A stretch of 64,000 bases of DNA from Unio delphinus (taxonomy: Eukaryota > Mollusca > Bivalvia > Unionida > Unionidae). Within the stretch, counting starts at the first letter, position 1; every line of letters starts with the position of its first letter. The notes beneath the pieces were generated by a model. It was given only the letters and a program-made list of their open reading frames with translations, did no database searches and was not told the origin of the DNA. Positions 18,293 to 28,205 of the stretch are shown here, piece by piece. The position numbers were made by a program, and so were the translations under genes. The stretch lies in assembly GCA_029339505.1 (NCBI GenBank), contig JAQISU010000118.1, forward strand, positions 7,469,001 through 7,533,000, read 5' to 3'.

Positions 18293-18844
18293 ATGGATAC
18301 CTGGGAACTTTATTATCTTTTGAACCGTAGTTCGTACACTGCTTCTTGGAATCCTGTCGTGTGTGCTAAAGATGAACTACCTCATCACAAACCTCAAGAG
18401 AATCAAGCTTATGTCATCAATACAGATGACAGTCATCTTCCAGGAACTCACTGGGTAGCTGTCTACTTTCCTCAACAGGGTTGTGTGGAATATTTTGATT
18501 CGTATGGATTACCCCCTTTCGAAGATGATATCATTGACTTTATGAGAAGAAATGCCCAGACGACACGATTCAATAATATGAAATTACAAAGCACAGATTC
18601 TATGGTGTGTGGACAATATTGTGTCTATTATCTGCATCATCGTAGTCTTGGATATTCTTTAGAACATTTAGTGACTTATTTTGATCGTCATTCGTCTCGA
18701 AACGATGACAAAGTAGATCGATGGTTTTGTGACCATTATGGCTATTTGTTGTCTTTAGCTAGGAAACGTAGTGTACATCAATGGCCCAATGATTTGTGGA
18801 AATCTCAATTTAATTCACAACGTTGTCAACCATGTCAAAGATAA
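18293..18844 (+). CDS. Adenain-like cysteine protease (C5 family)
   Basis: 183 codons, intact. Catalytic set visible: H53 (GTHWVAVYF), D69 (EYFDSYG), Q99 (LQSTDS) and nucleophile C106 (MVCGQYCVYYL). Order and spacing match adenovirus protease and the Ulp1-like C5/C48 fold. In Polintons it would mature virion proteins. AATAAA at 18903-18908 follows. It is the last core gene before the right-end accessory cassettes. Unchanged in copy B. Confidence 0.93.
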   Translation: MDTWELYYLLNRSSYTASWNPVVCAKDELPHHKPQENQAYVINTDDSHLPGTHWVAVYFPQQGCVEYFDSYGLPPFEDDIIDFMRRNAQTTRFNNMKLQSTDSMVCGQYCVYYLHHRSLGYSLEHLVTYFDRHSSRNDDKVDRWFCDHYGYLLSLARKRSVHQWPNDLWKSQFNSQRCQPCQR

Positions 18845-18902
18845 TGTATTAGTGTTATGGAAGAAAAAATTGTTTGTTATTTGAAAAAATGTTTGTTATT
18901 TA

Positions 18903-18908
18903 AATAAA
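18903..18908 (+). terminator. Poly(A) signal AATAAA after protease
   Basis: In TTTAAATAAAAATG, 58 bases after the protease stop. Confidence 0.55.
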
Positions 18909-19036
18909 AATGTTGTGTTTTGAAACCAATGCGTCTGTCGTTTGTTTTACATTTGTATTCATATAAATCCTCTTTGACTTTTCTTTTTATCCCTCACATC
19001 AAACTATCCAAACGTTTCAAAACCCTAAACCGTAGA

Positions 19037-19076
19037 GGGGTGTTTTCCATCACATCCGCGCTTGAACCATATAAAG
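19037..19076 (+). promoter_or_regulatory. Right-end promoter module 1
   Basis: GGGGTGTTTTCCATCAC followed directly by ATCCGCGCTTG (19037-19064), then TATAAAG at 19070-19076, 54 bases before the ATG at 19130. The 28-base block recurs before the next two genes with 2 and 4 mismatches, and each copy sits 3-5 bases before a TATA box. Confidence 0.75.
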
Positions 19077-19129
19077 CAGGGGTAGTCTCCAGTCTGGTCA
19101 TCCATTGTTTGACTCATCCTCCTACGAAG

Positions 19130-19483
19130 ATGTGCTCAAGACTAGCTAAGCTGAACGAAGCTTACGTCACTCTGCATCGTATCAGACACAATCTGATGCC
19201 AAAGCCTGAAGAGATAGAGAATGTTAGAATGCTACAAGTAATGGAAGACCTCATAGAAGAACTCTTCAGAGAGGAAATTCAAAAAGACAAAGAAGAATGG
19301 ACTGAGAAGTATAGACTTCAAAAGCAGCAGAGAGAGCAGAGAGAACAGCAGCAGCAACAACAGCAGCAGAACCCAGACAGAAGTTTTGTCAACTGCCGTG
19401 TGGACACGAAAGAGTTCTCTTTCTCTTTCCGAAGAAGCAGGCCCTATCCTGTTGCCAGACGAGGACGCAATCTTAGACGATAA
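19130..19483 (+). CDS. Right-end accessory gene 1, coiled-coil, Gln-rich
   Basis: 117 codons starting MCSRLAKLNEAYVTLHRI; upstream in-frame sequence lies in the promoter, so this ATG is chosen. Helical residues 1-75 with acidic heptads (VMEDLIEELFREEIQKDKEE), a run of about nine Gln, then a basic C-terminus (RRSRPYPVARRGRNLRR). The SRLxKL start is shared with the next gene, so the two are likely paralogues. Unknown function. Its transcript should end at the histone-type stem-loop at 19516. Intact in both copies. Confidence 0.7.
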   Translation: MCSRLAKLNEAYVTLHRIRHNLMPKPEEIENVRMLQVMEDLIEELFREEIQKDKEEWTEKYRLQKQQREQREQQQQQQQQNPDRSFVNCRVDTKEFSFSFRRSRPYPVARRGRNLRR

Positions 19484-19515
19484 AAGATTGTCATCCCTCC
19501 TCGTACACAAAAAAC

Positions 19516-19531
19516 AGCCCTTTTCAGGGCT
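19516..19531 (+). terminator. Histone-type 3' stem-loop, cassette 1
   Basis: AGCCCT-TTTC-AGGGCT followed by ACCCA, the exact cleavage-side sequence of many histone mRNAs; A-rich CAAAAAGAAT follows ~13 bases later. It begins 33 bases after the stop. No AATAAA between stop and stem. Confidence 0.75.
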
Positions 19532-19790
19532 ACCCAATATTCTCAAAAAGAATTAATCATTCAATTTGTTAATGGTATGTGAGGAAGTTAGAAAAAAAAT
19601 AGAAGTGAGTCTATAATCACTGTCTCTTTTTACTTTTGTTTGAAGTGCGTCTATAAGCACAACGTTTTTTTCAAAATAACTTGTTAAATTTATAATTTAT
19701 ATGAGTCAAGTATAAAAGTGAGTGAGTGTTTTCTTTTAAGTCTACGTGTTTTGGTGATGATAGGGATAATGTAAGTTTTTTTGGATCTAG

Positions 19791-19832
19791 GGGGTGTTTT
19801 CCATCACGTTCGCGCTTGTGCTATATATAAAG
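19791..19832 (+). promoter_or_regulatory. Right-end promoter module 2
   Basis: GGGGTGTTTTCCATCAC then GTTCGCGCTTG (19791-19818) and TATATATAAAG at 19822-19832, 49 bases before the ATG at 19881. Confidence 0.75.
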
Positions 19833-19880
19833 AATCACTCGTCAGTCTATTGTTGGCGTATCAACTCAAAGAAGAAGAAG

Positions 19881-20327
19881 ATGAGTAGACTGGAAAAATT
19901 GAGGGAACTTCAGATGCACCTGGAGAATGCTAGGCGTCTCCTGGATGAACTGGCTATGGAAGCCAAAGAAGAAGAGGTTAGGATTAAAGAAGAGGAGTAG
20001 AGGAAAAAGAAGGAAATGCAAATGTCAATTTTGCCTCACCGCATGATGAGACAAACTAGTCGAGTCACAGCCATGGTGAGGACACCTTCACCACCAGAAC
20101 CAGTTCGTCCACTACAGACACAAACCCCACCGCAACAACCACAGCCTCAGCCGTGGTTGTGGAATAGAAGAGTAGAGAGGGAAGTTTTCACTATCCCTCA
20201 AAGTGAAGACTGGGATAGTGAAGCCAATCATTCTCCCTCTGCGCTCCCAATCACAAGAGTGAATTGGGAGAATGATTGGAGTAGAAGATGTGTGTGTGGG
20301 GCTAGACCTGGGAGATGCCAGCATTAG
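19881..20327 (+). pseudogene. Right-end accessory gene 2, stop in frame
   Basis: One frame from ATG 19881 (MSRLEKLRELQMHLENARRL) to TAG 20325-20327, interrupted by TAG at 19998-20000. The first 39 residues are a coiled coil like the start of gene 1; after the stop come a Pro/Gln-rich stretch (QTQTPPQQPQPQPW) and a Trp/Arg-rich end with CVCGARPGRC. Unknown function. The position beyond 19662 has no counterpart in the visible part of copy B, so whether the stop is shared cannot be seen. Confidence 0.55.
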
Positions 20328-20354
20328 CCAGGTGTATTTTGAAGTTTAAAAAAC

Positions 20355-20370
20355 AGCCCTTCTCAGGGCT
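20355..20370 (+). terminator. Histone-type 3' stem-loop with canonical downstream element
   Basis: AGCCCT-TCTC-AGGGCT followed by ACCA, then CAAGAAAGAA at 20381-20390, which is the classical histone downstream element bound by U7 snRNA. The best full match of the five sites; 27 bases after the gene 2 stop. Confidence 0.8.
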
Positions 20371-20455
20371 ACCAAAATAACAAGAAAGAAATAATATGTC
20401 AATTGCCAATGGGTATGAGAGAGGAGTAGTGTGATTATAAACACTGACTCTTTAC

Positions 20456-20474
20456 TCTGTGTGTGTGTGTGTGT

Positions 20475-20532
<58 letters not shown>

Positions 20533-20655
20533 TTAGTATATGGTGTGATTTTGGATGGTAAATAATAGGGTTTGTTTTGGCTGCTTCCCATGTGTGAGGT
20601 TAGTATATGGTGTGATTTTGGATAGTAAATAATAGGGTTTGTATTGGCTGCTTCC

Positions 20656-20705
<50 letters not shown>

Positions 20706-20880
20706 TGTGATTTTGGATAGTAAATAATAGGGTTTGTTTTGGCTGCTTCCCATGTGTGTGGTTAGTATATGGTGTGATTTTGGATAGTAAATAATAGGGT
20801 TTGTTTTGGCTGCTTCCCATGTGTGTGGTTAGTATATGGTGTGATTTTGGATAGTAAATAGTATGGTTTGTGAATAGTAT
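20456..20880. repeat. GT microsatellite and ~67-bp tandem repeats
   Basis: Two long (GT)n runs (20458-20531 and ~20657-20704) separate four copies of a unit containing GGTTAGTATATGGTGTGATT and GGGTTTGTTTTGGCTGCTTC. No protein here; frames through it are low complexity. It lies between cassettes 2 and 3. Confidence 0.9.
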
Positions 20881-20901
20881 ATAATATGAAAGTGAATGTA
20901 A

Positions 20902-20940
20902 GGGGTGTTTTCTTTCACATCCGTGCTTAAGATATATATA
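20902..20940 (+). promoter_or_regulatory. Right-end promoter module 3
   Basis: GGGGTGTTTTCTTTCAC then ATCCGTGCTTA (20902-20929), with TATATATA at 20933-20940. Four mismatches to module 1 over 28 bases. Confidence 0.7.
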
Positions 20941-20968
20941 CACAATCGTCGGTCCTTGCAGACATTCA

Positions 20969-21558
20969 ATGTTGAACACATCAAGATAAATTTTGACTTG
21001 TTTATCCAACTCCGAGACAGCTGGTTTGGGATCCTTGATGCAGAATATGAAGTAGAAAGACTTGAGGAAGAATTTCAGAGTAACCATGGCTTTGTAAGCC
21101 AACTGAAATTAGCAAGAGATCTATTAGAAGGTATGATAGAGGAGGAAGACCAGAAATTAAGAAGACGTATTAAAACAAAATATATAAGAATAGGGGACTT
21201 GAAGCAGGCACTTGATCATGTCATCAAAGTCAGGTGCTTTCTAGAAGAAACATTACATCTGATAGAGTGGGAATATGTGAAGTGGGGTCTAGACAGGCTA
21301 AAGAAAGCAGAAGCAATGATGAGAATGGTGATGGAAGAACAGGTGATCCAGATTAAAGAAAACTGGTTTAAGGAGAGAAAGGAAAAAAAGAACAAAAAGA
21401 AGAAAGAGGACTTTGATCTACTCAATCTAAGATGGATGAGAGTTCAGGAAAAGTTTAGAGCTATGGGACATCCCAATTGGATTCCCGAGGAAGAAAAGAA
21501 GAAGAAAACGGGAATCATTGGTAAAATTAAAAGATGGTGGAACAATGGCAGAAAATAA
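20969..21558 (+). CDS. Right-end accessory gene 3, coiled-coil basic protein, start unresolved
   Basis: The frame is open from 20905 to 21558 but has no ATG until 21133. The first ATG after the TATA box, 20969, is in another frame and stops within six codons, so either the start was lost by a small change or a non-ATG codon is used. The protein is helical and charged (YEVERLEEEFQ, KKAEAMMRMVMEEQVIQI), with a Lys-rich block (KERKEKKNKKKKEDF) and an end IPEEEKKKKTGIIGKIKRWW. Unknown function. It reads outward into the right inverted repeat and its stop lies 20 bases before the stem-loop. Confidence 0.5.
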
Positions 21559-21578
21559 AAGAAGAAGAAGTATCCAAA

Positions 21579-21594
21579 GGCCCTTTTCAGGGCC
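21579..21594 (+). terminator. Histone-type 3' stem-loop (right TIR)
   Basis: CCAAA then GGCCCT-TTTC-AGGGCC then ACTCA, with CGAAAAG ~14 bases later. Both the CCAAA leader and the stem match the vertebrate histone mRNA consensus. It is the mirror copy of 3068-3083 and is the innermost part of the inverted repeat. Confidence 0.78.
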
Positions 21595-21903
21595 ACTCAT
21601 AGGTCTCGAAAAGATATTAGCTTTCATTGCCACCCTTTTTTTCCCTTGTCGCTTTTACAGTTCCCTATACATATACAAATCATATTCCTCATGTTCCATT
21701 TCCCATGTCCCTATACAGTCCCACCATTGTTCTATTTTTTTCTTGTCACTATACAGTCCCACCATGTTCAATTTTTTATGTTCAATTTTTTCTTGTCCCT
21801 ATAGTGTCCCACGCTGTTTTGCCCTATAGTGTCCCAAGCACTTTTTGACTGGATTTCCCATTGTCCCTATAAATCTTGTCCCTATAGTGTCCCACACCCT
21901 TTT
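21579..21903. repeat. Right terminal inverted repeat of Polinton A
   Basis: Reverse complement of the left repeat, 325 bp. Sub-repeats read GTCCCTATAGTGTCCCA on this side. Beyond 21903 the sequence no longer pairs with the left flank. Confidence 0.9.
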
Positions 21904-22039
21904 ACCCTATCCCCATTCAAAAATGTGACAGAGCTTTCTTCACTGCATTCAATTGCATGTCAAATTGATCATTGTTTCTTTCTTCTTTTTAAACTGCATT
22001 AGTATATTGACTTATGGATATGAAGATCTTCAGATAATG

Positions 22040-23490
22040 ACCATAAATCCTACTAGGTGTCAAGGTAATAATTTGGTCATCAATGATGACCATAATCCCT
22101 ACAAGGTGTCATGGCAATCATTTGGTCATGGATGATGACCATAATTCCTACAAGGTGTCATGGCAATCATTTGGTCATGGATGATGACCATAATTCTTAC
22201 TGTGTCATGGCAATCATTTGGTCATGGATGATGACCATAATTCCTACTAAGGTGTCATGGCAGTGATTTGGTCACGGATGATGATAATAATTCTTACTAG
22301 TTGTCATGGCAATCATTTGGTCATGGATGATGACCATAATTCTTACTAGGTGTCATGGCAATCATTTAGTCATGGATGATGACCATAATTCCTACTAGGT
22401 GTCATGGCAGTCATTTGTTCATGGATGATGACCATAATTCCTACAAGGTGCCATGGCAATCATTTTGGTCAAGGATGATGACCATAATTCCTACTAAGGT
22501 GTCATGGCAGTGATTTGGTCACGGATGATGATAATAATTCTTACTAGTTGTCATGGCAATCATTTAGTCATGGATGATGACCATAATTCCTACTAGGTGT
22601 CATGGCAGTCATTTGGTCATGGATGATGACCATAATTCCTACAAGGTGCCATGGCAATCATTTTGGTCAAGGATGATGACCATAATTCTTACTGTGTCAT
22701 GGCAATCATTTGGTCATGGATGATGACCGTAATTCCTACTAAGGTGTCATGGCAGTGATTTGGTCACGGATGATGACAATAATTCTTACTAGTTGTCATG
22801 GCAATCATTTGGTCATGGATGATGACCATAATTCTTACAAGGTGTCATGGCAATCATTTGGTCATGGATGATGACCATGATTCGTATTATGTGTCATGAC
22901 ATTCATTTGATCATGGATGATGACTATTATTCCTACTAGGTGTCATGGCAGTCATTTGGTCATGGATGATGACCATAATTCTTACAAGGTGTCATGGCAA
23001 TCATTTGGTCATGGCTGATGACCATAATTCTTACTGTGTCATGGCAATCATTTTGGTCAAGGATATGACCATAATTCTTACTGTGTCATGGCAATCATTT
23101 GGTCATGGATGATGACCATAATTCTTACTGTGTCATGGCAATCATTTTGGTCAAGGATGATGACCATAATTCTTACTGTGTCATGACAATCATTTGGTCA
23201 TGGATGATGACCATAATTCTTACTGTGTCATGGCAATCATTTTGGTCAAGGATGATGACCATAATTCCTACTAAGGTAGCATGGCAGTGATTGGTCAAGG
23301 ATGATGACCATAATTCTTACTGTGTCATGGTAATCATTTGGTCATGGTTGATAACCATAATTCTTACTGTGTCATGGCAATCATTTGGTCATGGATGATG
23401 ACCATCATTGTGTCATGTGACATGGCAATCATTTGGTCATGGATGATGACCATAATTCCTACTAGGTGTGATGGCAATCATTTGGTCATA
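22040..23490. repeat. ~46-bp satellite field
   Basis: About 30 imperfect units built on ATGGATGATGACCATAATTC followed by a variable CTACTAGGTG or TTACTGTG piece and TCATGGCAATCATTTGGTC. Unit length varies between ~38 and 50 bases through small deletions. Not coding. Confidence 0.93.
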
Positions 23491-23639
23491 AAATATCCAT
23501 ACATGATGGAGGGGTAAGGCATCAGAGCTGGTAGCTAATAACATGGTTAAAAGAAACATCCTACCAAACAACTTGGGTTAAATATGTTAACAGGACAACT
23601 TTTAATGTTTTAATATCTTTGATTAGAAGGTATTTGTGT

Positions 23640-23995
23640 GGTTACTAAACAGATTTTGAGAACAATAACAATTTATTAAATAGATTTTGAGAACAATAAC
23701 AATTTATTAAACAGATTTAGAGAACAATAACAATTTATTAATTAGAACAAAATGAAATAGGATTTCAGAATTAGGGTAATATAATTTCTATTATTATTGT
23801 ATGCCTCACCACAGCAATGGAATGGTCAGTATAGAGTTAGCCAGATCTATCCATCACAATTTGGTTAATTTTTGTGTGGAACACTTCAAACACTGGTAAG
23901 GCACCCATACTCCATGAAAGATTTTGGTTAATGTTTGTGTGGGACACTTCAAACACTGGTAAGGCATTCATACTCCATGAACATTTTTGGTTGAG
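23640..23995. repeat. Two short tandem repeats
   Basis: Three to four ~33-bp units AACAGATTTTGAGAACAATA at 23640-23745, and two ~62-bp units with CACTTCAAACACTGGTAAGG at 23870-23995. Confidence 0.8.
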
Positions 23996-24649
23996 GTTGG
24001 GGAAAAAGTATGTGTGCAATATAAAGGCATATAGTAGCCTTTTGTTATTTTATAATTCCTTAGTTTAAATATTTGATGCTTTTGTCTATTATTCTGTCTA
24101 TCCATTTCTCTTCTTATATACACTTACATTTCCAGGGCAAAACTCCAAAACCATTAAAGATATCACAGTCAAATTTTGTTATGTTACAACTGTGATGTAG
24201 ACATGACTTTTAAATTCACAATTCTTGAGCTTAAATATTGTTTAATACTTTTGTTCATCCATCCAACTTTCTATTGCACTTTTTCTTTCCAGAGCTGAAC
24301 TCTAAAACTGCAAAAATTATCTCTGAAATGTTGTATGCATAGTAAGCTAGTGGTATATTATTCACACATTGTTTCCAAGGTGAAGGAACTCAAAGGTCGT
24401 GGTCATAGGGATACTTTTATAAAATATTTATAGGTGAGTTGATGATTTTTATATCTGTCTATCCTAATAGTATATATTATTACCATGGATGAATTGTCAT
24501 CAGGAAAAATAGTGCTCCTAGTGTAGTGGTAAAAAAATATCACATCGTCCAGTTATTTAGATTATCTTTAGCAGGAAACCTTGAATTAGGAATGGTCATA
24601 ATACATGTACTTGTAACCAGTGACAACAACATAAGATATGTGTATCAAA
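23996..24649. other. AT-rich non-coding DNA
   Basis: No gene or repeat I can support on either strand. Confidence 0.6.
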
Positions 24650-26128
24650 AGAAATAAGACACAAGACATAATAAATAAAACCATTTGTAATGTAATGCTT
24701 ATAATCAGCAAGACATAATAAATAAAACATTCGTAATGTAATGCTTATAATCAGCAAGACATAATAAATAAAACCACTTGTGATGTAATGCTTATAATCA
24801 GCAAGACATAATAAATAAAACATTCGTAATGTAATGCTTATAATCAGCAAGACATAATAAATAAAACCACTTGTGATGTAATGCTTATAATCAGCAAGAC
24901 ATAATAAATAAAACCACTTGTAATGTAATGCTTATAATCAGCAAGACATAATAAATAAAACCACTTGTAATGTAATGCTTATAATCAGCAAGACATAATA
25001 AATAAAACCATTTGTAATGTAATGCTTATAATCAGCAAGACATAATAAATAAAACCATTTGTAATGTAATGCTTATAATCAGCAAGACATAATAAATAAA
25101 ACCACTTGTAATGTAATGCTTATAATCAGCAAGACATAATAAATAAAACCACTTGTAATGTAATGCTTATAATCAGCAAGACATAATAAATAAAACCACT
25201 TGTAATGTAATGCTTATAATCAGCAAGACATAATAAATAAAACCACTTGTAATGTAATGCTTATAATCAGCAAGACATAATAAATAAAACCATTTGTAAT
25301 GTAATGCCTATAATCAGCAAGACATAATAAATAAAACCATTTGTAATGTAATGCTTATAACAAGCAAGACATAATAAATAAAACCATTTGTAATGTAATG
25401 CTTATAATCAGCAAGACATAATAAGTAAAACAATTTGTAATGTAATGCTTATAATCAGCAAGACATAATAAGTAAAACCATTTGTAATGTAATGCTTATA
25501 ATCAGCAAGACATAATAAATAAAACCGTTTGTAATGTAATGCTTATAATCAGCAAGACATAATAAATAAAACCATTTGTAATGTAATGCTTATAATCAGC
25601 AAGACATAATAAAACAATTTGTAATGTAATGCTTATAATCAGCAAGACATAATAAATAAAACAATTTGTAATGTAATGCTTATAATCAGCAAGACATAAT
25701 AAATAAAACAATTTGTAATGTAATACTTATAATCAGCAAGACATAATAAATAAAACATTCGTAATGTAATGCTTATAATCAGCAAGACATAATAAATAAA
25801 ACCATTTGTAATGTAATGCTTATAATCAGCAAGACATAATAAATAAAACCATTTGTAATGTAATGCTTATAATCAGTAATGTAATGCTTATAATCAGCAA
25901 GACATAATAAATAAAACCACTTGTAATGTAATGATTATAATCAGCAAGACATAATAAATAAAACCATTTGTAATGTAATGCTTATAATCAGCAAGACATA
26001 ATAAATAAAATCTTTGTAATGTAATGCTTATAATCAGCAAGACATAATAAATAAAACAAATTGTAATGTAATGCTTATAATCAGCAAGCATACAATTTGT
26101 AATGTAATGCTTATAATCAGCAAGCATC
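24650..26128. repeat. 47-bp satellite array
   Basis: About 31 units of 47 bp containing TAATGTAATGCTTATAATCA then GCAAGACATAATAAATAAAA. Most variation is at CCATTTG, CCACTTG or CATTCG. Several truncated units near 25870 and 26090. The regular spacing without unique spacers identifies a satellite. Confidence 0.97.
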
Positions 26129-26200
26129 TTGATGACCAAGACTATGGAAATGTGTGGATGCTAGACTGGTACATAACCTTTAGAGTGCAGGCCAATTTCA

Positions 26201-26467
26201 AATAGTGTTGTTGTTGTTTTTGTTGTTGTTGTTGTAGGGTTTAATGACATTTTTCAGCACAAGACAGGCTATACATGGCAGCCAGTATTAATGGTCGAGG
26301 AAGAACCCATTAAAACCCTAGAAAGAACCACCGACCCATGAGAAGCTGCCGGCAAGCTTTCTCATACCCAAACTAGCCAAATCTGACACTCGAACTCACA
26401 CAGACAGAGGTGAGATGGCAGCAATCCGTAATCATGAGTGCTATAGACCACTCGGCCACTCGAGGCC
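26201..26467 (-). mobile_element. tRNA-derived SINE, near full length
   Basis: Read on the minus strand it begins GGCCTCGAGTGGCCGAGTGG (tRNA-like head with A box), has a B box (GAGTTCGAGTGTC) ~45 bases on, a conserved body GAGAAAGCTTGCCGGCAG and GGTTCTTCC, and a (CAA)n tail. RNA polymerase III transcription is typical of such elements. Confidence 0.85.
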
Positions 26468-27112
26468 ACATCAAATAGTGATGTACCTCATTTAACATTA
26501 TTTGGATTTGTTTAAATTGCTGTTTATCATTTACTCTCATTATAGTTCTTGCTATGTTTGATTGAATATATATAAATTTGAAATTACTGTATTTAGCAAA
26601 TACAAGCCATTGGTAGAAACAAATATCAGGATACTGATAAGCAACGATGGATTCTTTACCACCTTTCAATGTACATCCATGGGATGATAGATCTTTGCAT
26701 CAAATGTCAAGGTCATTGATGAAATGGATTGGGGGATAAACTGTAAAGAGCTGTATGAATAATATGCAGTATTCCTCTAGTACCAATTATTGTTGTAAAG
26801 ATTTTTGACCTTGGTGTACTTTAATGTCTGAATTAGTATATTCTTCGTTTTTGTATATAAACCTTTCTTCAACAATCTTCTGACATAAGCAAGGTCCTCA
26901 TCTAGGGTAATTCAGGGTTTAAAATTCCTACCCAGTTCTATGACAATGGTACTTAAGTTGATTCAGACTGACTAAGATGTGTTAGGCTCTGTAATCATCA
27001 TTCTGTCAAATAAATTACACAGTACTGCTAGTCATTGTTCTCAACCAATCTGTGTCAAGACACATCTACCTCCAAAGCTTGGTTGGAGACATACATTAGT
27101 CTGTGTTAATTC
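26468..27112. other. Non-coding DNA
   Basis: AT-rich. A short stretch at 26636-26705 reads as an open protein-like frame (DTDKQRWILYHL) but lacks a good splice donor, so no exon is called. Confidence 0.5.
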
Positions 27113-27370
27113 TTTTTGTTTGTTTGTTTGTTTTTATAGGGTTTAACGCCATTTTCCAGCACATGATGGCTATACATGGCGGCCAGTATTATTGGTGGAG
27201 GAAGAACCATGGAAAACCACTGGAAAGAACCATCAACCGATGATAAGCTACTGGCAAGCTTTCTCACATAACTACATTAGCTGAATCAGACTCGAATCCA
27301 CGCAGACAGAGGTGAGATGGCAGTGATCCATAATGGAGAGCGCTTTAGACCACTCAGCCACTCAGGGCCC
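27113..27370 (-). mobile_element. tRNA-derived SINE, second copy
   Basis: Same family and strand as the element at 26201-26467. Minus-strand head GGGCCCTGAGTGGCTGAGTG, body GAGAAAGCTTGCCAGTAG, CAAACAAACAAAA tail. Confidence 0.85.
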
Positions 27371-27560
27371 CCTAGTGTGTTAATTGTAATTGGAGACACA
27401 TACATTTGTCTGTGTTAATTGTAATTGCAGACATATACATTGGTCCGTTTAATTGTAATTGGAGACATGCACATTGGTCTGTGTTGATTGTAACTGGAAA
27501 CATACACATTGGACTGTGTTAATTGTAATTGGAGACACATACATTAGTCTCTGTTTATTG
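27371..27560. repeat. ~36-bp tandem repeat
   Basis: Five to six units with TGTGTTAATTGTAATTGGAG then ACATACACATTGGTC. Confidence 0.8.
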
Positions 27561-27829
27561 TAATTGCATGACATTATCATACACAGTTCATGCAGTTTTA
27601 TTAGCAATAAAATCACAATGCTTTCAAAGAGTACATGTTTCACAAAATGTACCATAGTGTAAAAAGAATATATTTGTGAAATATTTCAAATGAAATCACA
27701 TAAAAATAATTGAAATCTGATCTGATCTTTTCTGAAACTATTCCTAAATTATGACTGTAAAAATAACCGCAATGAAAGACCTGCAGTTTTCCATATGCTA
27801 CATCTGAAGACATGTAAAAACTAGATAAA

Positions 27830-28205
27830 GACAACCATACTAGGACCATTGACATAAAGGCAACCATAGTAGGACCATGGACATAAAGGCAACCATACTA
27901 GGACCATTGACATAAAGGCAACCATAGTAGAACCACTGACATAAAAGCAACCATACTAGGACCATTGACTTAAATGCAACCATAGTAGGACCATTGACTT
28001 AAAGACAACCATACTAGGACCATTGAATTAAAGGCAACCATAGTAGGCCCATCTACCTAAAGGCAACCATCCTTGGACCATTGACTTAAAGGCAACCATA
28101 CTATGACCATTGACTTAAAGGCAATCATAGTAGGATCATTGACATAAAGACAACAATAGTAGGACCATCTACCTAAAGGCAGCCATAATAGGACATTGAC
28201 AAGGA
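27830..28205. repeat. ~29-bp tandem repeat
   Basis: About 13 units of AAAGGCAACCATAGTAGGAC followed by CATTGACAT, with small changes. Confidence 0.9.

Larger units (their letters stand above)
2759..21903 (+). mobile_element. Maverick/Polinton element, copy A (complete, decayed)
   Basis: About 19.1 kb bounded by 325-bp inverted repeats. It encodes the diagnostic Polinton/adintovirus set: protein-primed PolB, integrase with chromodomain, FtsK/HerA-type ATPase, adenain-like protease, double-jelly-roll major capsid protein and penton-like minor capsid protein, plus pVI-like, pX-like and accessory proteins. Most genes read rightward; a terminal gene and a zinc-knuckle gene read leftward. TATA boxes 40-70 bases before the ATG are seen for several genes. 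Many core genes carry stops or frameshifts. Such elements are integrated large DNA transposons with a virus-like gene set. Confidence 0.97.

Noticed and set aside
20346..21102. His/Thr-rich minus-strand frames over the GT repeats
   Set aside because: Translation of a dinucleotide repeat, not a protein gene.
2753..21909. 6-bp target-site duplication of the Polinton
   Set aside because: Bases next to the repeats (CAGTCA on the left, ACCCTA on the right) do not match, nor do shifted choices; termini may have eroded.
24650..26128. Regular 47-bp repeats (and the 43- and 65-bp arrays) as a CRISPR-like array
   Set aside because: The whole unit repeats, there are no unique spacers, no cas genes, and the context is a eukaryotic genome. 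They are satellites.
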